Assembly (NCBI GenBank): GCA_000702245.1 | Contig: KL370879.1 | Coordinates: 95,443 to 159,442 of the forward strand | DNA: 64,000 nt | Reading direction: 5' to 3' | DNA from: Lachnospiraceae bacterium C6A11 | GTDB lineage: Bacteria > Bacillota > Clostridia > Lachnospirales > Lachnospiraceae | Shown: positions 55,833-64,000 of the stretch, one piece after another | Position numbering within the stretch: position 1 is the first letter of the stretch | Layout of the letters: every line of letters begins with the position of its first letter | Made by a program: the position numbers and the translations under genes | The notes under the pieces: model-generated | Told to the model about the DNA's origin: nothing | Seen by the model: the letters and a program-made list of their open reading frames with translations, nothing else | Databases searched by the model: none

Positions 55833-56360
55833 ATGGAAGGATTATTTTTATACAAACTGATTATTTTATATATGCTGGACAGAATCGATGAATATATGCT
55901 CACCAATTCCCAGTTGAACGAGTTTATACTTGATAAGGGATATACAAATAATCCCTTCAACATCCATGAATCTGTAAGTGAGCTGATCGATGCCGGCTTC
56001 ATATCACGTAACGTGATCCGCGACACCACACATTATAAGATTACAAATGCAGGCGAGGAAGCGCTCTCATATTTCGAAAACCGCCTTCCAAATGCCATTA
56101 AACAGGATATACTGGATTATTTTTCCGAACAAAAGATCAATCTCAAGAATGAGTCTCAGATATATTCCGACTACTTCTTCAATGATAATCAGGAATATAC
56201 CGTCGAGTGCATCATCAAGGAAAGAAAGGACGTTCTGCTCGACTTAAAGCTTAACGTTCCAACGAAAAATCTTGCTGTCTCGATCTGCGACAGCTGGCGT
56301 GAAAAGAGCGCCGATGTTTATTCGTACCTCATAAATGAGCTGTTTACGAATGAGAAATAA
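55833..56360 (+). CDS. DUF4364 family protein
   Basis: 175 residues from ATG 55833 (AAGGAG, seven bases); a 70-residue upstream extension overlaps the rho promoter and is rejected. KLIILYMLDRIDEYMLTNSQLNEFILDKGYTN..VSELIDAGFI and YKITNAGEEALSYFENRLP are the DUF4364 winged-helix-like pattern, common in Lachnospiraceae. Possibly a PadR-like DNA-binding protein. Divergent from rho. Confidence 0.87.
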   Translation: MEGLFLYKLIILYMLDRIDEYMLTNSQLNEFILDKGYTNNPFNIHESVSELIDAGFISRNVIRDTTHYKITNAGEEALSYFENRLPNAIKQDILDYFSEQKINLKNESQIYSDYFFNDNQEYTVECIIKERKDVLLDLKLNVPTKNLAVSICDSWREKSADVYSYLINELFTNEK

Positions 56361-56368
56361 TATACTTA

Positions 56369-56403
56369 CAGACTGTTTAGCACTCTAAACAGTCTGTTTT
56401 TTT
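56369..56403 (+). terminator. Terminator of the DUF4364 gene
   Basis: CAGACTGTTTAG-CACT-CTAAACAGTCTG followed by seven T. Confidence 0.9.
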
Positions 56404-56989
56404 ATGCCTGAGCAATAGTTTCTTCGATGAGGTTCAGTATTTCCTCCCTGCCCTGCTTTGATACAGCAGAGAACGGAATGACTGTACAGTCCTCAGCCTT
56501 CAGGCCGGCCTTCACCGCCTTCAGCTTCTTAACCTGCTCGCTTCTCTTGATCTTGTCGAGCTTGGTTGCAATGATAACAGGCTTGTAACCGTTTGCGATG
56601 ATCCAATCAAACATCTGCTTATCGTTAGCTGAAGGATCATGCCTTATATCCACAAGCAAAAATACTATCTTAAGCTGCCTCGAGGTCTTAAGATATCTCT
56701 CTATCATTTTTCCCCACTTCGCTTTGATCTCCTGAGATACGGCTGCGTAGCCGTATCCCGGAAGATCAACAAAGTAGATTTCACTATTCACTTTATAAAA
56801 GTTTATCGTCTGTGTTTTTCCCGGCTGAGATGATGTTCTTGCCAGGTTTTTTCTGTTTAGAAGTGAATTGATCAGAGAAGACTTTCCGACATTTGATCTG
56901 CCTGCAAAGGCAATTTCGGGATATTCATTCTCCGGCAGTGTACTGGTTATACCGCACACTGTCTCAAGTTCTGATGTTTTTATAATCAT
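56402..56989 (-). CDS. engB: Ribosome biogenesis GTPase EngB/YsxC
   Basis: 195 residues. G1 GRSNVGKSSLIN, G2 TSSQPGKTQTINF, G3 VDLPGYGYA, G4 ATKLDK and G5 SAV are complete. Needed for large-subunit assembly. Start ATG 56989 overlaps the clpX stop by one base (TAATG). Standard place after clpX. Confidence 0.96.
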   Translation of the reverse strand: MIIKTSELETVCGITSTLPENEYPEIAFAGRSNVGKSSLINSLLNRKNLARTSSQPGKTQTINFYKVNSEIYFVDLPGYGYAAVSQEIKAKWGKMIERYLKTSRQLKIVFLLVDIRHDPSANDKQMFDWIIANGYKPVIIATKLDKIKRSEQVKKLKAVKAGLKAEDCTVIPFSAVSKQGREEILNLIEETIAQA

Positions 56990-58281
56990 TATGCTATTCC
57001 ATTGTCGGCAGGAACTGCTTTTCTCACATTACTGCCGCTCTTCTTACCTCTGGCCGTCTCATTATGGATAACCTCAGGCTCCTGCTCACCCTTTATAACC
57101 TCTTCGGTTATGATACATCTGTCAGCAGCTTCGTCTGAAGGAATCTCATACATGATGTCAGTCATTGTCTTCTCGATTATAGCCCTGAGTCCTCTGGCTC
57201 CTGTCTTTCTCTCGGTAGCAAGCTTTGCTATAGCTCTGAGAGCTTCAGGTGTGAACTCCAGCTTAACATCGTCAAGCTCGAAAAGCCTCTGATACTGCTT
57301 TACGATAGCTGACTTCGGCTCTGTAAGGATCTGTGCAAGAGCCTCTTCATCAAGCTGATCCAGAGTTACTATTACAGGTACACGACCAACAAACTCAGGG
57401 ATGATGCCGTATTTTACAAGATCCTGCGGCTCAACCTGCTTTAAGAGCTCGTTTTCGTCATTAAGTTTTGAATTATCAATATCAGCATTGAAGCCGATCG
57501 ACTTCTTGCCGATACGGTTCTCAATTATCTTGTCAAGTCCGTCAAATGCACCGCCACAGATAAAGAGGATATTTGTTGTATCGATCTGGATGAACTCCTG
57601 ATGAGGATGCTTACGTCCGCCCTGTGGTGGAACTGAAGCAACGGTTCCCTCAATGATCTTGAGGAGAGCCTGCTGAACACCTTCACCTGAAACGTCTCTT
57701 GTTATTGAAACGTTCTCAGACTTCTTGGTGATCTTATCTATCTCATCGATGTAAACTATACCCTTTTCTGCTCTTTCGACATCATAATCAGCAGCCTGGA
57801 TGAGCTTGAGGAGAATATTTTCAACATCCTCACCAACATATCCGGCCTCTGTCAGAGTCGTTGCATCGGCGATTGCAAAAGGAACGTTCAGAAGCTTGGC
57901 AAGTGTCTGTGCCAGATAAGTCTTACCTGAACCGGTTGGACCAGCCATGATGATATTACTCTTCTGAAGCTCGATATCCAGACTTCTGTCAGAAAGAACT
58001 CTCTTATAGTGATTGTAAACAGCGACTGAAAGAACCTTCTTTGCAGCATCCTGTCCGATCACGTATTCATCAAGAAAGCTCTTGATCTCCTTCGGTTTCA
58101 TGAGATTGATCTCATCGCCCAAAGTATCCTGGAATTCTTCGTTTATGATATCCTGGCAGATACCAACGCATTCGTCGCAAATATAAACATTAGGGCCCGC
58201 TATCAGCCTTCTGACCTGGTCATGGGATTTGTTGCAAAATGAACAGCGAAGCTTGCCCTTATCTTCTGTACGAGCAGCCAT
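56989..58281 (-). CDS. clpX: ClpX ATPase subunit
   Basis: 430 residues. Zinc-binding domain with C13, C16, C35 and C38; Walker [13 protein letters not shown]; Walker B VYIDEIDK; the GYVG pore loop and the [24 protein letters not shown]-terminal domain are present. It unfolds substrates and feeds them to ClpP, encoded 12 bases upstream on the same strand. Confidence 0.97.
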   Translation of the reverse strand: MAARTEDKGKLRCSFCNKSHDQVRRLIAGPNVYICDECVGICQDIINEEFQDTLGDEINLMKPKEIKSFLDEYVIGQDAAKKVLSVAVYNHYKRVLSDRSLDIELQKSNIIMAGPTGSGKTYLAQTLAKLLNVPFAIADATTLTEAGYVGEDVENILLKLIQAADYDVERAEKGIVYIDEIDKITKKSENVSITRDVSGEGVQQALLKIIEGTVASVPPQGGRKHPHQEFIQIDTTNILFICGGAFDGLDKIIENRIGKKSIGFNADIDNSKLNDENELLKQVEPQDLVKYGIIPEFVGRVPVIVTLDQLDEEALAQILTEPKSAIVKQYQRLFELDDVKLEFTPEALRAIAKLATERKTGARGLRAIIEKTMTDIMYEIPSDEAADRCIITEEVIKGEQEPEVIHNETARGKKSGSNVRKAVPADNGIA

Positions 58282-58293
58282 AGTCTAACCCTC

Positions 58294-58878
58294 TTACTTT
58301 CTGTTTGTTACGATCTTATCGATAAGTCCGTACTCAAGTGCTTCCTCAGCCGTCTTCCAGTTATCTCTCTCTGTATCTCTTTCGATCTCTTCAAGAGGTC
58401 TGCCAGTAGCTTCGCTAAGGATAGTATTTAACTTTGTACGTGTTCTGATGATATGATCCGCAGTGATCTTGATGTCAGTTGCCTGACCCTGAGCACCGCC
58501 AAGTGGCTGATGGATCATGATCTCAGCGTTTGGAAGCGCGAATCTCTTGCCCTTTGCACCGCCGGCAAGGAGGAAAGCTCCCATTGATGCAGCCATACCT
58601 ACACAGATGGTAGATACGTCGCACTTAACATAGTTCATTGTATCATAAATAGCCATACCGGCGGTTACAGAACCGCCCGGGCTGTTTATGTAGAAATTTA
58701 TGTCCTTGCTTGAATCCTCAGACTCAAGGAAAAGCAGCTGTGCTACTACAAGGCTTGCAGTAACGTCATTAACTTCATCTCCGAGGAAAACGATTCTTTC
58801 CTTAAGGAGACGCGAATAAATATCATAGGCTCTCTCGCCTCTGCTACTCGTCTCAATGACTGTAGGTACTAACGGCAT
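58294..58878 (-). CDS. clpP: ATP-dependent Clp protease proteolytic subunit
   Basis: 194 residues. Catalytic Ser98 in [11 protein letters not shown] and His123 in [12 protein letters not shown], with the [15 protein letters not shown] segment. RBS AAGGAGG before ATG 58878, two bases after the tig stop. Part of tig-clpP-clpX-engB. Confidence 0.97.
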   Translation of the reverse strand: MPLVPTVIETSSRGERAYDIYSRLLKERIVFLGDEVNDVTASLVVAQLLFLESEDSSKDINFYINSPGGSVTAGMAIYDTMNYVKCDVSTICVGMAASMGAFLLAGGAKGKRFALPNAEIMIHQPLGGAQGQATDIKITADHIIRTRTKLNTILSEATGRPLEEIERDTERDNWKTAEEALEYGLIDKIVTNRK

Positions 58879-58879
58879 A

Positions 58880-60166
58880 TTATACCTCCTTACTCTCGTC
58901 TGCGATAAGCTTGAGTGCCTTGTTCATCTTGACATCCATCTTAATCGCATCAAGCTCCTTCTCGCCTGCAAGCTCCTTGAACTTCTCAACGTCAAGCTGA
59001 TACATACTTGCAGTCTTCTCGATCTCCTTATCTACTTCTTCATCTGAAACTTCGATATTTTCAGCGTTTGCGATAGCTTCAACAATAAGGCTTGTCTTGA
59101 TTCTCTTGATAGCCTCAGGCTTAACCTGCTCAAGCATATCCTCTCTTGACTGTTTTGTGATTGAGAGATACTGCTCAAGCTTAAGTCCCTGATATGCAAG
59201 TCTCTGCTCGAAATCAGAGAGCATCTTCTCTTGGTTGTAAGCGATCATTGGTTCAGGAATGTCGATCTCGCAGGTCTCGATAAGCTTCTCAAGAACCTTA
59301 GACTGCTTCTCCTTCTCTGCTGCATCCTTCTTCTTAACCTCAAGAGTCTTCTTAACATCCTCTTTATACTCAGCTACTGTTTCGAACTCTGAAACATCGC
59401 TTGCGAAATCATCATCAAGCTCTGGAAGGATCTCAGCTGTGATGCCGTTAAGCTTGCACTTAAATACAGCAGGCTTTCCAGCAAGGCTTGCTTCCTGATA
59501 CTCCTCAGGGAATGTAACATTTACGTCGAACTCATCGCCGATATTCTTACCAACGATCTGATCCTCAAATGTATCGATAAAGCTGTGTGAACCAAGAACA
59601 AGCTTGTAATCCTCACCCTTGCCGCCTTCAAATGCAACACCGTCAACAAAGCCTTCAAAGTTGATGTTAACTTCATCACCGTTCTCTGCTGCTCTGTCAG
59701 TAACTTCTACCTTACGAGCATTTTCCTTACGTGTCTTCTCGATCTCAGCGTCAACGTCAGCATCTGTTACTTCTACGTTAACCTTCTCGATCTCAACACC
59801 CTTGTACTCAGCAAGCTTTACAGGTGGCTTTGTAGCAACCTTAGCTGTAAATACGAAATCCTTGCCCTTGCCGATCTCGGCAACCTCGATCTCCGGGTTT
59901 GAAACGATATCAAGCTCGCAGTTCTCGATCTCTTCAGGATAATACTTGTTGATAAGCTCATTAGCTGCTTCCTCATAAAATACAGCTTCACCATAAACCT
60001 TCTCTATGTAATTCATCGGAACCTTTCCCTTACGGAAACCAGGTACTGAGAACTTGCTCTTGCTCTTCTTGTAAGCCTCGATCATTGCCTTATCAAATTC
60101 CGCTGCCGGAACAGTGATGGTAAGGTTGGCCATATTACCGTCTAATTTTTCTGCTGTGATACTCAT
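58880..60166 (-). CDS. tig: Trigger factor
   Basis: 428 residues. N-terminal ribosome-binding domain with [16 protein letters not shown], a middle FKBP-like domain ([32 protein letters not shown]) and a helical C-terminal chaperone domain. Folds nascent chains at the ribosome exit. First gene of the Clp operon; RBS AAGGAGG. Confidence 0.97.
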   Translation of the reverse strand: MSITAEKLDGNMANLTITVPAAEFDKAMIEAYKKSKSKFSVPGFRKGKVPMNYIEKVYGEAVFYEEAANELINKYYPEEIENCELDIVSNPEIEVAEIGKGKDFVFTAKVATKPPVKLAEYKGVEIEKVNVEVTDADVDAEIEKTRKENARKVEVTDRAAENGDEVNINFEGFVDGVAFEGGKGEDYKLVLGSHSFIDTFEDQIVGKNIGDEFDVNVTFPEEYQEASLAGKPAVFKCKLNGITAEILPELDDDFASDVSEFETVAEYKEDVKKTLEVKKKDAAEKEKQSKVLEKLIETCEIDIPEPMIAYNQEKMLSDFEQRLAYQGLKLEQYLSITKQSREDMLEQVKPEAIKRIKTSLIVEAIANAENIEVSDEEVDKEIEKTASMYQLDVEKFKELAGEKELDAIKMDVKMNKALKLIADESKEV

Positions 60167-60708
60167 TTTTCATTTCCTCCTTAAGCACAGCTCATCTGTG
60201 CATTATTATCTAAAATATTTTTTCGCGTTTTATCCCCTGCCGGCACTAGCTTTTTCATAAATACCGGCTAACGCATCATTTCATACACGACGAAAAATGC
60301 GCAGACTAACGCACTATTTCGCATTTTAACATATATTTACTATTTACGCAAACAAAATATACTTGTAATCATGCATAATACTTTTACGATATATTTTGCA
60401 TATTATGTACTGCTTTGCTCATATAAAACCTTCACTTTAAACATCCAATAACCCAATTATAATTCTACCATTGAGCACCGCTTTTTTCAACTGTTCACAG
60501 GCAATCTGATGTCATCTTTTTATTGATAAATACGTTTCAGATATTTTATAATCATATTGTGTTCCGCGGTTTATCTTCCGCTTTTCAATGCGGAATACCC
60601 GTTTTTTCTGATCGTTCGATAGTATGATTTAAAAAGTTCAATAAAAACCGCAATTATAAACGTATATTAATAATAGTTAAAAAATACGCAGTATCAAAGG
60701 AGCGAAAC
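60167..60708. other. 542-bp AT-rich divergent intergenic region
   Basis: No gene seen. It holds the promoters of tig (left) and the PrsW gene (right). Direct repeats CTAACGCATCATTTC (about 60269) and CTAACGCACTATTTC (about 60307), each with nearby GCG dyads, lie close to tig and could be regulatory sites for a heat- or stress-type repressor. A short dyad GCGGTTTATCTTCCGC lies near 60567. Confidence 0.5.
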
Positions 60709-61809
60709 ATGGAAATATTACTTGTGATAAGTGCGGTCATCCCGCCAATCATTTTAATGATGATCATTTATTCAAAGGATAAGGTTGAAAAAGAGCCTAA
60801 AAAGCTGCTCTTCAAGGCTGCAATCTTCGGTGCGTTGTCCATCATACCCGCGATCATATACGAAAAACTCCTCATGAGTGTACTCAGCGAAATAATCGAT
60901 GACACCACTTCACTCGGTTATACCTTCCTTTTGGCATTTATCGGAATCGCACTTGTAGAGGAAACCGGCAAGTTAGTCGCCCTCAGATTATCCACCTGGA
61001 AGAATCCGAATCTGAACTATACATTTGACGGTGTAGTTTATTCCGTATTTGTTTCACTTGGTTTCGCCCTTGTCGAAAATATCTTCTATGTACTTTCAAG
61101 AGGGCTTGGCGTATCTCTTTTAAGAGCCGTTCTTGCCATTCCGGGTCACTTCTCTTTTGCTGTTTACATGGGCTACTATTACGGTCTCGCTAAGTTTTAC
61201 GAGGTTGCCGGAAATAAAGAAAAGAAGAAATCCTGCCTCTTCAAGGGCTGGCTTTTTGCAACCCTCCTGCACGGCTTCTACGATTTCTGCTCTCTTTCAG
61301 GTCGTATCGAAATGATCGGTATACTCTTCGTATTTGTTATTGGACTTGATGTATTTGTCATCATCAAGGTTCAGAAGGCTTCAAAAACCGATACACCTAT
61401 CTACCGTATGTACCAGAGACCTTATTATCAGGTGCCATTCAACCAGGTTTATATGAATCCATACTATGTCCGCAGCGCCGCTAACAATCAGCAGGGTGCA
61501 GCCAATTATTATAACCAGCAGACCGGCAGCTATAATCAGCAGATTGTAGGGAATGTTTACAACCAGCCGGTTGGTAGTAGTTATAATCAACAGACCGTTT
61601 TGAATGGTAATGTTCAGCCACAATTTAATGCTAATAATCCTCAGTTTCAGAATAGAGGAACACAGAATCCATATCAGAATGCACAAAACAATTCCGGCTA
61701 TAACCAGCAGCCACAGAATCCTGCAGTCCGCTACTCACAGCCGGAATATCTCAAATATCAATATGGTGAATATAGTCCATATTACAATCAGAACAAACAA
61801 AACGCTTAG
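60709..61809 (+). CDS. PrsW-family intramembrane protease with Q/N/Y-rich tail
   Basis: 366 residues. Seven or so membrane helices with the PrsW glutamate and histidine motifs: LVEETGKLVAL (Glu84/85), FALVENIFYV (Glu123), AIPGHFSFAVYMGY (His147) and LLHGFYDF (His188, Asp192). PrsW proteases cleave membrane anti-sigma factors such as RsiW. After residue 230 comes a 135-residue tail rich in Gln, Asn and Tyr (repeats like SYNQQ, NYYNQQT, NAQNNSGYNQQ), which is prion-like and not part of known PrsW. No sigma/anti-sigma pair is adjacent. RBS AAAGGAG. Confidence 0.9.
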   Translation: MEILLVISAVIPPIILMMIIYSKDKVEKEPKKLLFKAAIFGALSIIPAIIYEKLLMSVLSEIIDDTTSLGYTFLLAFIGIALVEETGKLVALRLSTWKNPNLNYTFDGVVYSVFVSLGFALVENIFYVLSRGLGVSLLRAVLAIPGHFSFAVYMGYYYGLAKFYEVAGNKEKKKSCLFKGWLFATLLHGFYDFCSLSGRIEMIGILFVFVIGLDVFVIIKVQKASKTDTPIYRMYQRPYYQVPFNQVYMNPYYVRSAANNQQGAANYYNQQTGSYNQQIVGNVYNQPVGSSYNQQTVLNGNVQPQFNANNPQFQNRGTQNPYQNAQNNSGYNQQPQNPAVRYSQPEYLKYQYGEYSPYYNQNKQNA

Positions 61810-61854
61810 TCTATACTACTTCATACCAGATTATAGATATATGTTTAAATAACA

Positions 61855-61887
61855 AAAACCGCCAGTCCATACCGGTCCGGCGGTTTT
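61855..61887. terminator. Terminator between PrsW and mtnN (convergent)
   Basis: AAAACCGCC (61855-61863) pairs with GGCGGTTTT (61879-61887), T-rich on both sides. Confidence 0.85.
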
Positions 61888-61909
61888 CTTTTTATAACAA
61901 TCCGGCGAA

Positions 61910-62584
61910 TTACATCTCGCAGATCAGCTTTCTGATTAAGTCAAAGGCTACCTTGGCGCTGCTTATAACATTCTGATTAAAGTCTCCGCCATCACCTTCG
62001 TAGGTATCGCTTATGCATTTAATAGACATACATCTGACATTATTTCTCAGGCATATTCTCGCGATCGCAGCTATCTCCATATCGCATATCTGGCAGCCGA
62101 GAGAAGCCAGATAGTCCTTATCTTCCTTCTTCTCGATGAATTTACCACCGCTGGCAACAGTCACTTCCTGAAGCTCCGGAACAATTGCTTTTGCCCTTTC
62201 AATAAGCCCTGCATCAAGAGGTATATATTCATCCTCATACTCCTCGTACTGGTGCTCCTTAACAGGATCGATAGGCGATACATCATACTCATAATGGCAT
62301 ACGCGACGCACTACGAAAAGATCCTTAACCTTAAGTCCCGGTACAAGCGCTCCTGTAACACCAAAATTAAGTACAATATCACATTTTGTATGATATATCA
62401 GAAGCTGAGTGACTGCAGCCGCATCTATCTCTCCGTATCCGGAAAGCGCAGCACATACATCATGCTCTCCAATCTTCGCATGATATATCGTAGTACCGCT
62501 GACATGCTCCTCGCTTATTTCAGATCCGCTTTGTATAAAAGCCTCAAGTTCCCTTTTTATAGCAATAATCAAGCCAATTTTCAT
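61910..62584 (-). CDS. mtnN: 5'-methylthioadenosine/S-adenosylhomocysteine nucleosidase
   Basis: 224 residues from ATG 62584 (GAGAGGAGACAG before it). The nucleoside phosphorylase-like fold shows FGVTGALVPGLKV, CDMEIAAIARICL (purine/ribose-binding Met-Glu) and the catalytic CISDTYEGDG Asp. It splits S-adenosylhomocysteine to adenine and S-ribosylhomocysteine, the substrate of LuxS, encoded just upstream with a tRNA gene in between on the other strand. Confidence 0.93.
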   Translation of the reverse strand: MKIGLIIAIKRELEAFIQSGSEISEEHVSGTTIYHAKIGEHDVCAALSGYGEIDAAAVTQLLIYHTKCDIVLNFGVTGALVPGLKVKDLFVVRRVCHYEYDVSPIDPVKEHQYEEYEDEYIPLDAGLIERAKAIVPELQEVTVASGGKFIEKKEDKDYLASLGCQICDMEIAAIARICLRNNVRCMSIKCISDTYEGDGGDFNQNVISSAKVAFDLIRKLICEM

Positions 62585-62701
62585 CTGCTGTCTCCTCTCT
62601 GTACAAATCCTTCTCTTTATCCTAAGTATTTCCGTCAAATGTTCAAACGTATTTATAATATCGTTTGAATTTAGATGTAAAATGTATTAAAATACAACCA
62701 T

Positions 62702-62772
62702 GCAGATATGGTTCATTGGTAGAACGCCAGCTTCCCAAGCTGGAAAGGCGGGTTCGATTCCCGTTATCTGCT
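62702..62772 (+). tRNA. tRNA-Gly (anticodon CCC)
   Basis: Acceptor GCAGATA/TATCTGC, D loop TTCATTGGTA, anticodon stem CCAGC/GCTGG with loop TTCCCAA (anticodon CCC), T loop TTCGATT. No encoded CCA. Followed by seven T. Confidence 0.95.
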
Positions 62773-62780
62773 TTTTTTAA

Positions 62781-62804
62781 TGCCCGGACATGAATGTCCG
62801 GGCA
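62781..62804. terminator. Hairpin after tRNA-Gly and luxS
   Basis: TGCCCGGACAT-GA-ATGTCCGGGCA, 11-bp perfect stem between the convergent tRNA and luxS. T run is weak on both sides. Confidence 0.65.
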
Positions 62805-62862
62805 ATTCTGTTATTATATTCTGAATACATTTTGGAATCGAAGTATTCTGAGTGCAGTATCT

Positions 62863-63387
62863 TTACGAATCGAAGAACTCCTGTCCGTCGCCAAGCGTCA
62901 GTCTTTCGGTCTTCGGATACTCAAATATGACATTCTTGTCAGCTGACTCAAGATACTCAACGAATCTTGCAGCTTCCCACTTTGCCATCGGAAGATCGTG
63001 CATCAGATAATTGCCGCAGTTAACAGGCGATGCTCCCGGCACCTCTCCCTCAAAGTCTCTCATGTTCTTAAAAGCTTCAAGTATGATCGGATACATATCA
63101 GCTGCAGCCGGACGTCCCTTAACTATCATATAAAAGCCTGTGAGGCAGCCCATAGGACCCCAGTAAACCAGCTTATCCTTCCACTCTGCATGATTTCTCA
63201 GATATGTTGCAACAACATGTTCTATCGTATGCATAGCCGCCGGAGCGATTGCCGGCTCAGCGTTAGGCTTCTTTATTCTGATGTCGAAGGTTGTTACCAT
63301 CTCTTCGCCCAGAACATCAACACGGCTTTCAAATATACCCGGTACTATCCTTGTATGGTCTATCGAAAAACTTGGAATCAGATCCAT
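62863..63387 (-). CDS. luxS: S-ribosylhomocysteine lyase LuxS
   Basis: 174 residues. Metal ligands H53, H57 in HTIEHVVATYLR and C124 in VNCGNYLMHDL; catalytic Cys81 in GPMGCLTGFY and Glu56. The common GCRTG is GCLTG here. LuxS makes homocysteine and the AI-2 precursor DPD. RBS CAGGAGG before ATG 63387. Together with mtnN it forms the two-step SAH recycling route. Confidence 0.95.
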   Translation of the reverse strand: MDLIPSFSIDHTRIVPGIFESRVDVLGEEMVTTFDIRIKKPNAEPAIAPAAMHTIEHVVATYLRNHAEWKDKLVYWGPMGCLTGFYMIVKGRPAAADMYPIILEAFKNMRDFEGEVPGASPVNCGNYLMHDLPMAKWEAARFVEYLESADKNVIFEYPKTERLTLGDGQEFFDS

Positions 63388-63541
63388 CTTCTATTCCTCC
63401 TGTCGGTCTGTAATCTTCAGGCGTTTCATCCGCCTACCTTGTCAGTTTAACATATTTTCGGCCATATTCAAACCGAAAAAGTATATCAAAATTTGAAGCT
63501 TCAAATCAGATAAATCAGCCTAAAGCTATATGTTTAACCTA

Positions 63542-64000
63542 TTAAAACATGTTTCCGGGAATAGGAGGAAGCATATTCACTACCTGCACCCTATTATCTA
63601 CAACCTTGGTACCATCAAAGTAGATCGTTCTTCCGTCAACTGAAATCCTGATAACTCTGCCTTTTATTCTTGTAATAAAATATTTTATCCTATATTTTCT
63701 GTAAGATTTGAAGTCATTTTTCTTAAGAATCGGGAGGAACATATTTCTGTCAGCCTCCTCAGCATTTGCGATTGTTGCATTTATGCCGTTAATTGTGAGT
63801 GCTGCCTGCACCTTTCTCATACTGATTGCCCTGATGCTGTAATTAACGAAAAGATCATCCAAATAGAAGCTTCCACCGTTAGCTTCCTTACCGGACATTG
63901 AAACAAACAGCGTAAGGAAAAGCATATAGAAGAATCCATAAAACGCTCCGGCTATTGCTCCAACCAGAAAACCTCCTGAAATCGTACTGGTTTTAACAAT
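63542..64000 (-). CDS. Membrane protein, partial (5' end outside the window)
   Basis: The frame stays open to base 64000 and ends at 63542. The visible 152 codons begin IVKTSTISGGFLVGAIAGAF, a hydrophobic membrane segment continuing FYMLFLTLFVSM, followed by a soluble part with VQAALTINGINATIANAEEA, SYRKYRIKYFITRIKGR and a proline-ending tail (MLPPIPGNMF). Not recognised; possibly a small secretion- or pilus-related or DUF protein with one C-terminal domain outside the membrane. Confidence 0.6.
   Translation of the reverse strand: MVKTSTISGGFLVGAIAGAFYGFFYMLFLTLFVSMSGKEANGGSFYLDDLFVNYSIRAISMRKVQAALTINGINATIANAEEADRNMFLPILKKNDFKSYRKYRIKYFITRIKGRVIRISVDGRTIYFDGTKVVDNRVQVVNMLPPIPGNMF

Overview
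The window reads as a chromosomal segment of a low-to-mid GC Firmicute of the class Clostridia, most likely a Lachnospiraceae member of the Butyrivibrio/Pseudobutyrivibrio/Roseburia kind. The basis is gene content and order: rimP-nusA-rnpM-L7Ae-infB, plsX-acpP, tig-clpP-clpX-engB and rho-(vanZ)-rpmE-DUF1385-prmC-prfA, plus Clostridia-typical DUF4317, DUF4364, FakA/FakB and a Re-citrate-synthase-like enzyme. AGGAGG ribosome sites, frequent TTG/GTG starts and tRNAs without an encoded CCA fit. The assignment is inferred from the sequence only.

Layout: (1) 1-2.9 kb, translation/transcription operon, infB running off the left edge. (2) 3-9 kb, membrane-lipid block: PAP2, acyl carrier protein, PlsX, an acyltransferase-fold protein, FakB and FakA, i.e. 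de novo and salvage routes to acyl-phosphate side by side. (3) 9-22 kb, DUF4317, a LysR regulator divergent from a Re-citrate-synthase-like enzyme, FdhD, a transporter operon with a 21-residue peptide between its ABC-F and ABC genes, and surface lipoproteins. (4) 22-45 kb, an accessory region with many decayed pieces: a tRNA-Pro locus with tRNA fragments and stem-loop cassettes, a DUF4143 ATPase with a paired operator that recurs 20 kb away beside a dead copy, NUMOD1 and DUF1016 remnants, two methyltransferase fusions, a small peptide transcription unit with a degenerate second copy, a hybrid histidine kinase, a diguanylate cyclase, and a three-gene unit (WYL regulator with a start frameshift, one-helix protein, zinc-ribbon/deoxyribosyltransferase-like protein) that looks like a possible defence or stress system. 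(5) 44.5-49.3 kb, tandem HD-GYP protein, HExxH lipoprotein, and a sodium:solute symporter behind an elaborate promoter/leader. (6) 49.5-64 kb, ordinary core genes (prfA, prmC, rpmE, rho, engB, clpX, clpP, tig), PrsW with a Q/N/Y-rich tail, mtnN, tRNA-Gly and luxS.

The best candidates for undescribed biology are the WYL / one-helix / zinc-ribbon-NDT unit (39.6-42.0 kb), the DUF4143 operator pair with conserved 74-bp spacing, the self-contained 36-aa peptide unit at 27.1-27.4 kb, the tRNA-Pro-associated structured repeats at 21.9-22.4 kb, and the 21-aa peptide inside the ABC operon. No IS transposase, integrase, rRNA or CRISPR array was seen.
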